In this document: positions 35,334 through 44,486 of the stretch, piece after piece | Layout of the letters: the number at the start of each line of letters is the position of its first letter | Position numbering within the stretch: position 1 is the first letter of the stretch | NCBI GenBank assembly: GCA_963575745.1 | Contig: CAUYUJ010015498.1 | Location: forward strand, 50,001 to 114,000 | Direction of reading: 5' to 3' | DNA length: 64,000 bases | From: Prorocentrum cordatum | Taxonomy: Eukaryota; Sar; Dinophyceae; Prorocentrales; Prorocentraceae | Notes under the pieces: model-generated | The model's database searches: none | The model's input: the letters and a program-made list of their open reading frames with translations, nothing else | What the model was told of the DNA's origin: nothing | Translations under genes and position numbers: made by a program

Positions 35334-35455
35334 CAGGATGCGAGGGCCGTGGACGCCCATGTGAAGCTCCCCGAGCAGGGCTGGCCATCGAGAAAGGTGA
35401 AGGATGGACCAGAGAGGCAAGGATGCAAGGGTGCCCTTGGGAAGGTTGCTCGTCC
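35334..35455 (+). repeat. Dispersed repeat X, copy 2
   Basis: Matches copy 1 (23968-24113) and copy 3 (41078-41200), best in the 3' half: GGCAAGGATGCAAGGGTGCC and TTGGGAAGGTTGC. Confidence 0.55.
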
Positions 35456-35704
35456 GCGACGTCGGTTTCGACTGTACTGCTCCTCGCAGTACGTTGTCGG
35501 GAGCCTTGAGACGGGGGTCAATGCAGACGGGGGTCAACCAGAGCGCCAGATCTTGCAGGATACTGCAGGGCCAGGGGCGCGCATTGACCCGGGTGTGGGT
35601 GCAAGATCTTGCAGGATCCTTCGCAGTGACCCGGGCTTGGGTGCAGGCTCTTGCAACATTCTGCAAGGCCCGACTGACCCGGCTCTGGTTTGACCCGGGT
35701 CATA

Positions 35705-35854
35705 GACGAGCACGTTCCATTACTCGCAAAGTAACCACTCGCAAATGGCCTGGATCCCCCGCGGAGGATCTACGATAAACTACATCAAAGCAGACATGTG
35801 TTTTTCGGACGTTTGCGAGTAGGCACTTTGCGAGTAGTGGAACGCGCTCGGTGA
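35705..35854. mobile_element. 150-bp MITE with terminal inverted repeats, copy 1
   Basis: The 5' end reads GAGCACGTTCCATTACTCGC and continues AAAGTA; the 3' end read in reverse is GAGCGCGTTCCACTACTCGC followed by AAAGT. Inverted ends extend about 38 bp, including a second CTCGCAAA. A direct repeat GGTCATA flanks it (35698-35704 and 35855-35861), a likely target-site duplication. The internal sequence (GGATCTACGAT, TTTTCGGACG) has no coding capacity. A second copy with different flanks is at 39670-39819. Confidence 0.85.
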
Positions 35855-36041
35855 GGTCATAAGATCCCCGACGTGGGAGGCTTGGCCTCTCGCAGGGCCA
35901 CGCGGGTAGGGAGCCGACGGCAGCCTGCTGCCCATCCTGGCCGCCGACCGCGGCCGTGCCCCCTTCCGTGGCCTGAGGGCCGACGCGCGGGCCGCCTCGG
36001 CCCGCGGGTCGACCGACAACCGAGCCATGGCGCCATGGGAC

Positions 36042-36206
36042 CTCCTCTCCTCCTCCTCCTCCTCCCCTCCTCCTCCTCCTCCTCCTCCACCTCCTCCTCC
36101 TCCCTCCACCTCCTCCTCCTCCTCCTCTCCTCCTCCTCCTCCTCCTCCTCCTCCTCCTCCTCCTCCCCCTCCTCCTCCTCCTCCTCCTCCTCCTCCTCCT
36201 CCTCCG
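36042..36206. repeat. (CCT)n polypyrimidine tract
   Basis: Near-pure CCT triplets on the plus strand, a shorter counterpart of the GGA tracts elsewhere in the window. Open Ser/Pro or Gly/Glu frames here are artefacts. Confidence 0.95.
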
Positions 36207-37659
36207 GGGAGGGGGACCGTAAACAAGGAGCTTCACTCCTTTGATCGATCTGTTCCAAGATGGCCCCCGAGGGTACAAAGGGTGTCCCAAGACGGCCCCA
36301 AGAGGTGCCGAGGAGGCCCCAAGAGGCCCCCAAGATGCTCCCAAGATGCCCCCAAGAGGCTCCCCAGAGACTTCCAACAGGCCCCCAGAGGTTCCCCAGA
36401 GGCACCCAAGACGCCTCACGAGGACCCCGGAACTGCCAAGAGTCCCCGAAAACGCTCCAAGAGGACTCCACGAAGCTCTCGAAATAAGTCCGAAGAGACT
36501 CCGAGAGACATCCAAGAGGGCTCTGGCCTTTCTGCTCACCCTCCTCCTGCTTGTCATCATCATCCTCGTCCTCCTCATCCGCCTGTTCCTCCGCCTTCCT
36601 CCTCCTCCTCCTCCCCCTACCCCTCTACACAATCCTCCTCCTCCTCCTCCTGCTCCTCCTCCGAGTCTGATTCCCCCTCCAGCCTCCCCCTTTCGGGATA
36701 CGACGTCTTACCAGCCAATCACTCCACTGCATGCTCCTCCACATCCCTGATCAGGGCAACTCGTCAAGGCATCGTTTCTGGATGGACTGCTGGGGTTACG
36801 CGAAGCGTCTAGACTATATATATCTCTAAATCTATATATTGTATGATGATCGTTTCTCGTACGTTCGTCTTCCTTTGGTCCTCGATGCCTTCCAGGATGG
36901 CCCCATCAGAGGCCCAGATCTCACATATCCTCAACGAGGCCCACAAAATTCGCCCAAAGGGCTCCAATTGACTTCCCATACGACCGCGAATGGCTTCGTC
37001 TTTCTCGAGGCATGGAGCACAACTGTGCCGGCCGCAAGATGCTTACTGGGTGCGGGTACAGCTCCGTGCAGTAAGTTTAAAGCCTCTTCGAGGGCGATGG
37101 CCTCGGCCATGAACGATGACATCGGGGATGTAAAATATCTGCCCGCCGTGCAGGTCGGGAATACTCTCCATGCTCCAACACACGTGCCACGCGGCCGCCA
37201 TACACCTGTCAACGCAGATACCCCCCATCCATGTGGATGAGAGGCGCCCTGGGTTAACAGTCTTTTGTATTTTGCTTTTCTGGGCTGATCACGCCTTTGG
37301 TTTGACAGATGTCCCTACACTGTGTGTTCTCTGGTGATCCTCCACTTCCCTTCTCACTACGACTCGCCTGGCTATCCTCTGGACGGGCTGATGGTAATGC
37401 GCCGAGCGTCCAGGACCACACCAGCACCGGCAATAGTGGCAACATGACGGCCCCCAGGCACCCACCATACGGCCAAGAGGGCCCCAAAACGGGCAAAGAG
37501 AGCCCCAAGACGGACCAAGAGGGTCCTAAAACGGCCAAAGAGAGCCCCAAAGGACCCCCAAGACAGCCACACGGGTGACCAAACACAGCCACAAGACGGC
37601 CCAAACGAGGTCATTGAGAACTCATCATGTATTGGAGACGCGATGTGCACATGTGACGG
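36207..37659. other. Unassigned DNA with degenerate CCCAAGAGG repeats
   Basis: No gene supported. At about 36260-36500 and 37440-37620 the sequence is a loose tandem of 10-12 bp motifs such as GGCCCCAAGAGG and CCCCAAGATG. A second CCT tract lies at about 36590-36665. Confidence 0.5.
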
Positions 37660-38408
37660 CCCTCCTCCTCCTCCTCCTCCTCCTCCCCCTCCTCCTCACC
37701 CTCCTGCTCCTGCTCCTCCTCCTCAGTTCTCCTGATGATGATAATGATGGTGGTGGTGCTGCTGCTGCTCATCATCACCATCATCGTCATTCATAATCAT
37801 CATCATCATCATCAGCAGCATCATCATCACCATCGCCATCGCCATCGCCATCGCCATCACACGCATCATCATCATCGGCAACATCATTATCATCATCGTC
37901 GTCATCATCATCAACATCATCATCAACATGATCAATATCACCATCAGCATCAACATCATGATGATCACCATCACCGTCACAATCACCATCACCACCTTCA
38001 TCGTCATCAACATCATCAGCAGCATCACCATCATCACCACCATCATCATCAGCATCATCATCACTACCACACTCCTCATCACCAACGCCACCATCAGCGC
38101 CACCACCACCATCATCATCGCCATCATCAGCATCATCAGCATCACCATCACCATCAATATCATAATCATCACCAACAAAACCGTCATCATCACCATCGCC
38201 ACCACCATCATCACCTTTCCACCACCAGCATCACCACCATCGTCATCATCATCGACATCATCATGACCAGCATCGTCATCGTCATCATCAGCATAACCAT
38301 CGTCATCGTCATCGTCACCACAATTACCACCATCACCACCATCATCATCATCACCACCATCAACAACACCATCAGAGTCATCACCTTCACCATCATCATC
38401 ATCATCAG

Positions 38409-38454
<46 letters not shown>

Positions 38455-38666
38455 GTTATCACCATCACAACCACCAACACCACCATCATAATCATCGCCA
38501 TCATCACCATCATCACCATCATTACCATCATCATCATCATCATCATCACCATCATCATCATCATTACAACCATCATCATCATCATCATCATTATCAGCAT
38601 CACCATTACCACCACACCTACAATCGCCATCACTACCTTCACCGCCACTATCAGCATCACCAGCAC

Positions 38667-38698
<32 letters not shown>

Positions 38699-38915
38699 CA
38701 ATCATCATCATCATCGGCATCATTGGCATCGTCATCATCAGTATCACCAACAACACTATGATCATCATCATCATCACCATCAACATCACCATCAACATCA
38801 TCGCCTTCATCTCAAACATCATCAACATCACATTCATCATCATCAACAACAGCACCATCACCACCACCATCATCACCAACACCACCACCATCATTATCAC
38901 GGCCCTCCCAAACCT
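37660..38915. repeat. (CTC)n then 1.2-kb (ATC)n microsatellite
   Basis: A CTC/CTG block (37660-37732) is followed by nearly 1.2 kb of ATC/ACC/GTC triplets with interruptions. The His/Ile/Met open frames are artefacts. It is among the longest simple-sequence blocks in the window. Confidence 0.97.
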
Positions 38916-39669
38916 AGAAACACGAGGTGACACAAGTGATGGCCTCCCGTGCCCACTCGAGCAGTCGCCACCTAAAGTGCTGGGCTGGCACGGTGGCGGG
39001 TTCTTGCCACTAGCAATTAGGTAGTGGCAACATTCTGGCCGCATTAGCACCGTGCGAGAGGGCTCCTACTAATGCGTTACCCACCCCAATTGGCCTCAGA
39101 GCCTTGCGTACCTCGCTGCAGCATGGACGTGCAATTGTAAGTACCATGCTGAAAACGATCAACAATGTAAACTCATCAACACAAAGCATACGGGACACGA
39201 TGAAGAGAGCAGAGTGCACAAAGCATCGTGCATGAACCACACATGACATAGCACATAACATTGCACGTAACACTACGACAAGTGAAGCACCGCACGTGCA
39301 TGTACATTAGCGCGCTTACGCGCACCTACACACGCACGCACGCACTGTGTTTTGGTGTCGCGGCTACGCGCGCTGCAATGTGGCGGAGTCGGGCGTGCTA
39401 AGGACAACGGAGCGCGCGCGTGGGTCCTGCTCACAACGGCGACTGGGCGTGCCGGGTTTACCCTCAGGGAACCGTGCAGCACGACTCACGGGGGGGGAAG
39501 CTGCGGCGGGGGGGACGAGAGGGGGTCGACGACTGGGGAAGGGGACGCGAATGGCTAGAGGTGCCCGAGTGCACCGAGTGGGCCGTGGCATACCCTCAGG
39601 AGGAGGCACGTGCGACACGGCGACACAGGCAGCAGGAGCCCGAGCAAGACTGGAAGAGATTGGAGGCAA
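38916..39669. other. Unassigned DNA
   Basis: No gene or motif recognised. Mixed sequence between the ATC block and the second MITE copy. Confidence 0.4.
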
Positions 39670-39819
39670 TCGACGAGCGCGTTCCACTACTCGCAAAGTA
39701 ACTACTCGCAAATGGCCTGAATCCGACGAGGGGGATCTACGATCCACTTCATCGAAGCAGACACGTGCTTTTCGGACGTTTACGAAGAGGCACTTTGGGA
39801 GTGGTGGAACGCGGTCGGT
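39670..39819. mobile_element. 150-bp MITE with terminal inverted repeats, copy 2
   Basis: Same length and ends as the copy at 35705-35854 (GAGCGCGTTCCACTACTCGC at the 5' end). The flanks differ: direct repeat GAGGCAA at 39663-39669 and 39820-39826. Two copies in different contexts, each with its own duplication, are strong evidence for transposition. No transposase of matching type is recognisable nearby. Confidence 0.85.
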
Positions 39820-40305
39820 GAGGCAAAGTGGGGAGGCTGGGGAGACGCACGGGCAGCCGTGCCCAGAGGCGGCCCGAGCGAAAGGGAGCACCAAGGAGGG
39901 CAGTGCCAGTGGCACGGACCCCTCCCTCCTCCGACAGCGGCGGGGGGGGGGGGGCGAAGCAGCGAAGGAGCAGCGGACGGGAGAGGGAGGAGAGGGGGAA
40001 GCGGCATTGGGTCATGGGCCCATTTTCCACCACCACTACCATAGGTAGGAGAGGGAGGAGGAGGAGGAGGAGGAGGAGGAGGAGGAGGAGGAGGACCTCC
40101 TCATCCTCCCTTCTCCCCTGTCCTGCCTATGGCAGTGGTGGTGGAAAACTGGCCCATCATCAGGAGGACCCAGCAGGGCGTCTCGTGTTTTGTTTTCCGG
40201 GACTGCAGGCGGTCCTCCGGGCAGCCCCGCGGGCACTCCCTGGGCCGTGATCCTTCAGGGCCGCGCTGCCGACCCGCCGCCCCCCCGCCGCGCTCTGGGT
40301 GCTGG
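39820..40305. other. 3' flank of the EF-hand gene with a GGA tract
   Basis: No gene. A GGA microsatellite lies at about 40043-40093. The rest probably includes the 3' untranslated region of the minus-strand EF-hand gene. Confidence 0.45.
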
Positions 40306-41584
40306 TCAGTGGAGCTGGAGCCCGTCCGCGAACCTGACCTTCCTCAGCAGCTCGAAGAACTCCTCGAACTCCAGGGTCCGGCTGTTGTCCGCGTCGTACT
40401 TCCGGATGCTGCGCGCCGCCCAGCGCGCGACCCGCTTGCGGCTGACCTTCTGCCCGGCGCTCAGCAGCATCCCCGCGTAGGCGAAGCGCAGCTCCTCCAC
40501 GGTGAGGTGGCCGTCGCAGTCTCGGTCGGCGGACGCGAAGGCCGCGCGCGCGGCCTCCTCGTCCACGGCTCGCCTCTGCTGGGCTGCCGGGGACGCGTTC
40601 ATCTGCAGCGCCGACCTGAGCCAGGCTTCGAACTCCCCGTAGTCCAGGGTGCCGTTGGAGTCGAGGTCCGCCTCCTGGAACAGCCTGGTGCACTCCGACA
40701 TGCTCCGGACCTTGAGGGCCTTCTTGATGGCGAACGACCTCTGCACCGAGCGCTTCAGCTCCGTCTTCGTCACCTCTAGAGGAGCAGCAAAATGCATGAA
40801 CAGAAAATTGTACAGGTCCGCCAGGAATTCTTGGACCAGCGCTGGAGCTCCCTCCCTGGCGCGCGGAGCGTGCCAGGGGCTGCGCCGAAAACGCCGCCAC
40901 GTGGACCCCAACGCCGATCCAAGAGAGCCTCACAGCACCCCGAAAGAAAGCCGTTCGTTGTTCGTCCGTCTTCTTCTTCTGCCATGAATGCGTGCGGAGA
41001 CGCGCCGCTTCATGTTCAATAGCGTCAATTCTGGCAACTGTTCAAAACGGATGTGCTACGCATGCAGTCAACCCGTATCATAAGGATGCCGTGGAAGGCC
41101 ATGCCGACACTTTGCAAGCGGGGCGCGGCCAGCGAAAGCGGCCAAGGATGGGCCGAAGGGGAAGGATGCAAAGATACCCTTGGGATGATTGCCCATAGTT
41201 ACTATGACTATGCGTGTTGGCTGTACCTATCAAAAATCGTCACCCTGCCGTCCCCGTCACCCTGCCATCCCCTTCTTCTTCTGCCAGGAATGCGTGCGAA
41301 GACGCGCAGCTTCATGTTTCGTAGCGCCAATTCTGGCAAACGTGTCAAACGAATGTGCCGGGCATGCCAAACACTAGAATCGTCACCCTGCCGTCCCCGT
41401 TGCGGTCGATCTGGTCGAAGAGCTTCCTGGCCTCCGCCAGCGCCTCCGTCTGGGCCGCGCTAGCGCCGCCGCCGCCCGCCGCCGCCCCGGCTGCGCCCGC
41501 GCCGCCGCCGGCGGGCGCCGCCTGGCCCAGGCCTGGCCCGAGCTCCTCGTCCTCGTCGTCGTCCCCCTCGCGGGAGGGATTCAG
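40306..41584 (-). CDS. Four-EF-hand calcium-binding protein (two exons seen)
   Basis: Two exons on the minus strand, 41584-41387 and 40773-40306, join in frame across a GT-AG intron of 613 bases. The junction completes the first EF-hand loop: DRNGDGR from exon 1 plus VTKTEL from exon 2. Three further loops follow: DLDSNGTLDYGE, DRDCDGHLTVEE and DADNSRTLEFEE. The fourth lacks the usual Gly at position 6 and may bind calcium weakly. Upstream of loop 1 is an acidic and then Ala/Gly-rich stretch. The exon 1 start is placed at a CAG acceptor (41585-41587), so more 5' exons are likely. Calcium sensing is inferred from the family; the target is unknown. The intron contains several nested repeats (separate entries). 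Confidence 0.8.
40855..40927 (-). repeat. Dispersed repeat W, copy 2, inside the EF-hand intron
   Basis: Minus strand begins CTTGGATCGGCGTTGGGG and contains the CCTGGCACGCTCC/GCGCGCCAGG hairpin, matching 35165-35243. It shows that repeat W can sit inside an intron. Confidence 0.65.
40971..41370. repeat. Duplicated ~95-bp segment inside the EF-hand intron
   Basis: Segments 40971-41065 and 41272-41370 align over their whole length (shared CTTCTTCTGCCA, GAATGCGTGCG, CTTCATGTT and CAATTCTGGCAA). The second is bounded by an exact 23-bp direct repeat: 41378-41400, spanning the exon 1 donor site, recurs at 41235-41257. This looks like an introner-type insertion that duplicated the end of exon 1. 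Confidence 0.75.
41078..41200 (+). repeat. Dispersed repeat X, copy 3, inside the EF-hand intron
   Basis: Matches copies at 23968-24113 and 35334-35455: CGTATCATAAGGATGC, GGGGCGCGGCCAGCGAAAG, GATGCAAAGATACCC. It occupies the part of the intron between the duplicated segments. Confidence 0.6.
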
Positions 41585-41639
41585 CTGCAGTGTCGAAGCG
41601 CTGTCGCAAGGAACCCTAAATTACCCCAGTGCGACCCTA

Positions 41640-42300
41640 CCTAGGAGTTGGAGCCCCTAGGAAAGCAGCATTAGTAGTAACGGTAAACGCCATCCTCCTC
41701 CTTTTCCTCATCGTCGTAGTTGCCTTTGCTCTTGCTTGTTTTTGCTTTTGCTTGGTTTTGCTTTTCCTTTGCCTTCGCACACACACACACACGCATGTTG
41801 TTGCATTCGCTCACCGGGTGGGCTCTCTGATCGTACTGTCGCACATTGCTTTTGCTTTGCCTTTCCTTTGCTTTGCTGTTGCTTTTGCTTTGCTTTGCGT
41901 TGCGTTGCTTGTGATTGTGCTTTGCTTTGCTGTTGCTGTTGTTGATTTGCCTTTGCTTTGCTGCTATGCTATGCTATATTATGCTATGCTGCACTATGCT
42001 ATGCTATGCTGCGTTATGCTGCGCTATGCTATGCTACGCTAGGCTGCGCTATGTTATGCTAGGCTATGGCATGCTATGCTATGCTGCGCTATGCTATGCT
42101 ATGCCATGCTATGCTATGCTATGCTATGCTGCGCTATGATATGCTATGCTATGATATGCTGCGCTATGCTATGCTAGGCTGGGTTATGCTATGATATGCT
42201 AAGCTAAGCTAAGCTACATCTAAGCGAAGCTAAGATGAAGCTAAGCTAAGCTAAGCTAAGCTAAGATGAGATAAGCAACGCTAAGCTAAGGGGACGTAGC
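41640..42300. repeat. TTTGC- then CTATG/CTAAG-type pentanucleotide repeats
   Basis: TTTGC motifs dominate about 41720-41960, then GCTATG/CTATGCTGCG repeats to about 42190, then GCTAAG to 42290. The sequence degrades gradually, suggesting slippage products of related pentamers. It does not resemble known telomere repeats. Confidence 0.9.
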
Positions 42301-43010
42301 TGGGGGAACCGCGGGGCGGATACTGGGGGAACCGCCTGGGGCGCTTTCCACTGACGGGCCCCTTTAAGCCCAGAGAGTAAGAACCCTTCTAGGCAGAGCC
42401 TAGGTAGGGAATAAGGAACGAGGCCCTTTTTTCTTCCATAAGTTCCACTCTGGCTTCCCGTAGAACACTCCTAAGGAAGACCTGAGACAAACTGTAAAAC
42501 AATGAAGGAACACCGGGCCCCTCTCCAACGAAAAGGGTTCCTTCTTCAGCGGCCCGACTGTACAGTATGCTGTGACATCTCATGGGAGCCTCCCATGCCA
42601 TCTTGCTGGCTCTTGCGGATCGGCGCTGGCCGGCGCTAGCCGACGCCGACCGATCCTCGTCGACGCCGGCTCGGCGCTGGCACACGCTAGTGCAACTCTG
42701 ACCAGATGGGATTCCGAGGACGTACAGGGGCTCCCATGATTTGCGACCGAAGCTATACACCTGCACCGACGATCCTGGCCAGGCCAATCCCTCGCCATCG
42801 CTCGGACGTCCATTCCGCGTGCATCTTGGAATTCGTGCATGTATTTTTCGCAAGATGGTCCAACATGCTCCTCGATGGTCCTCGACGAGGAAAATGCACA
42901 TGTCCGACCGATGCCCAAGGCCAGGCCAATCCTGGGCCCGTGCCGGTGTGTCCAGGTCACCCAGCCTCGCGATTCGCGCCCCGCGCTGCGCGAGGATCTT
43001 CGCGCTCTAG
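42301..43010. other. Unassigned DNA including repeat Z, copy 2
   Basis: The segment 42403-42570 matches repeat Z at 34596-34755. Between about 42600 and 42680 the sequence is a loose CGGCGCTGGCC-type repeat. No gene is recognised. Confidence 0.5.
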
Positions 43011-43495
43011 GGAGGATGACGAGGAGGCGGAGGAGGAAGAGGAGGAGGAAGAGGAGGACGAGGAGGAGGACGAGGAGGAGGACGAGGAGGAGGAGGAGAA
43101 GGAAGGAAGGACGGAAGGAAGGAAGGAAGGAAAAAAGGACGGAAGGGGGCAGGAGGAGGGGGAGGGGGAGGGGGAGGGGGGGAGGAGGAAGGAGGAGGAG
43201 GAGGAGGAGGGAGGAGGAGGAGGAGGAGGAGGAGGACGAGGAGGAGGAGGGAGGAGAGGAGGAGGGAGGGAGGAGGAGGAGGAGGAGGAGGAGGAGGAGG
43301 AGGAGGAGGAGGAGGAGGAGGAGGAGGAGGAGGAGGAGGAGAGGAGGAGGAGGAGGAGGAGGGGGGGGAGGAGGAGGAGGAGTAGGAGGAGGAGGAGGAG
43401 GAGGAGGAGGAGGAGGAGGAGGAGGAGGAGGAAGAGAGGAGGAGGAGGAGGAGGAGGAGGAGGAGGAGGAGGAGGAGGAGGAGGAGGAAGAGCGC
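43011..43495. repeat. (GGA)n polypurine tract
   Basis: About 480 bp of GGA/GAA with short GGAAGGAAGGAC interruptions near 43105-43145. Open Glu/Arg or Ser/Leu/Pro frames are artefacts. Confidence 0.96.
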
Positions 43496-43631
43496 CGCCG
43501 CCGCCGCCCCGAAAGAGCACCTCGGCGGCGCAGGCCGCGATGCGCGGCGCGCGATTAGCTTCGCGCCCCCGCGGGTGACCTAATCCAGGAGCCGCATTAA
43601 AGTGATGATTTGTTTTTTGGCCCCCCCTCTG

Positions 43632-44378
43632 TCACAGAGGGGCCCTAATATGCCCCCCCTCTGTCATGGAGGACCTCGTTATGGGTGCTCTTCTGCCACG
43701 GGAGCTCCCGATACGATTGGAGACGATAAAATGCGATGGCGGGGTGGGGGATTGGAGGGGGAGGGAGAAGAAAACGATGAAGGAGAGGAGGCAACGACAG
43801 CACCGATGAAAGCACCGTTTCTTTTTCCTTCTCCGCTCGGGCAGCGGTCGCCGAGCACGACGGCGCGCGCGACTCGCCGCCGCCCACGATGCACTGGCAA
43901 GGCCTCCGCTGCTGCGGAGGGTCGACGTTCGGCCGATGAGGCCTCCCTCCGCTGCTGCGGAGGGGCGGCCCCTGTGCGATGGTTCAGCTAAGTTCTTCCC
44001 AGGGATTGGTCTCGGGGGGGTGTTCGACCCACCTCCAGGTGTCGTGGTCGTGGCCTCCCAGTGCCCCTGGCCGCCACTCCACCCACTGTGGCTGCTCCAC
44101 CAGTCACTGGGGCGCGGGTCGCTGCCGAATGCAACTTGCATGTCGCGCCAGGCGGAGTCGACCCTGCGGTCCTGCACCGAGGAAGCCTCGCCGCTCGGCT
44201 GTTGCCACTCGCGCTCCTCGCCCTCCCTGGTGCGCCACCAGTCCCACGATTTGCCGCGCCACTCATCCCTGCGCCACTCCCCGTCTGTTGGGTGCTGCCA
44301 TGGCGTCTGTGGCCCCCGCTGCTGCGGGGGCTCTGGCGGCTGATGCCGCGGCGCCTCCCGCGGCTGCTGTTCTTGCAA
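43632..44378 (-). CDS. Trp-rich reading frame, possible 3' exon of the EEP gene
   Basis: The minus-strand frame holds REWQQP, EWRRDEWRGKSWDWWRTREG and DWWSSHSGWSGGQG between about 44320 and 44050. This composition is unlike the noise frames around it. The rest of the frame after about 43960 is Arg/Ser-rich and less convincing. It lies in the same frame as, and downstream of, the second part of the endonuclease-fold gene, separated by one stop, so it may be a further exon. It includes three of the CCGCTGCTGCGG hairpins (44312-44331, 43945-43964, 43903-43920). Function unknown. Confidence 0.3.
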   Translation of the reverse strand: MQEQQPREAPRHQPPEPPQQRGPQTPWQHPTDGEWRRDEWRGKSWDWWRTREGEEREWQQPSGEASSVQDRRVDSAWRDMQVAFGSDPRPSDWWSSHSGWSGGQGHWEATTTTPGGGSNTPPRPIPGKNLAEPSHRGRPSAAAEGGLIGRTSTLRSSGGLASASWAAASRARRRARRPLPERRRKKKRCFHRCCRCLLSFIVFFSLPLQSPTPPSHFIVSNRIGSSRGRRAPITRSSMTEGGHIRAPL

Positions 44379-44486
44379 CCCTTGCCCTCGCTGCTCCAGC
44401 GGCGCAGGCCCTGGAGATGGCCACTGCGGGGTCGGCCGCCACCTTGGGGGTGATAAGTCGCTATTTCTATAATTATCCCCTTCCTG

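Noticed and set aside
37735-39050. His/Ile- and Met-rich open frames across the ATC block
   Set aside because: Microsatellite translation in different frames and strands.
42000-42290. Telomere-like repeat
   Set aside because: The units are CTATG/CTAAG pentamers, not a TTTAGGG-type telomere repeat, and the block lies inside the window between unrelated sequences.
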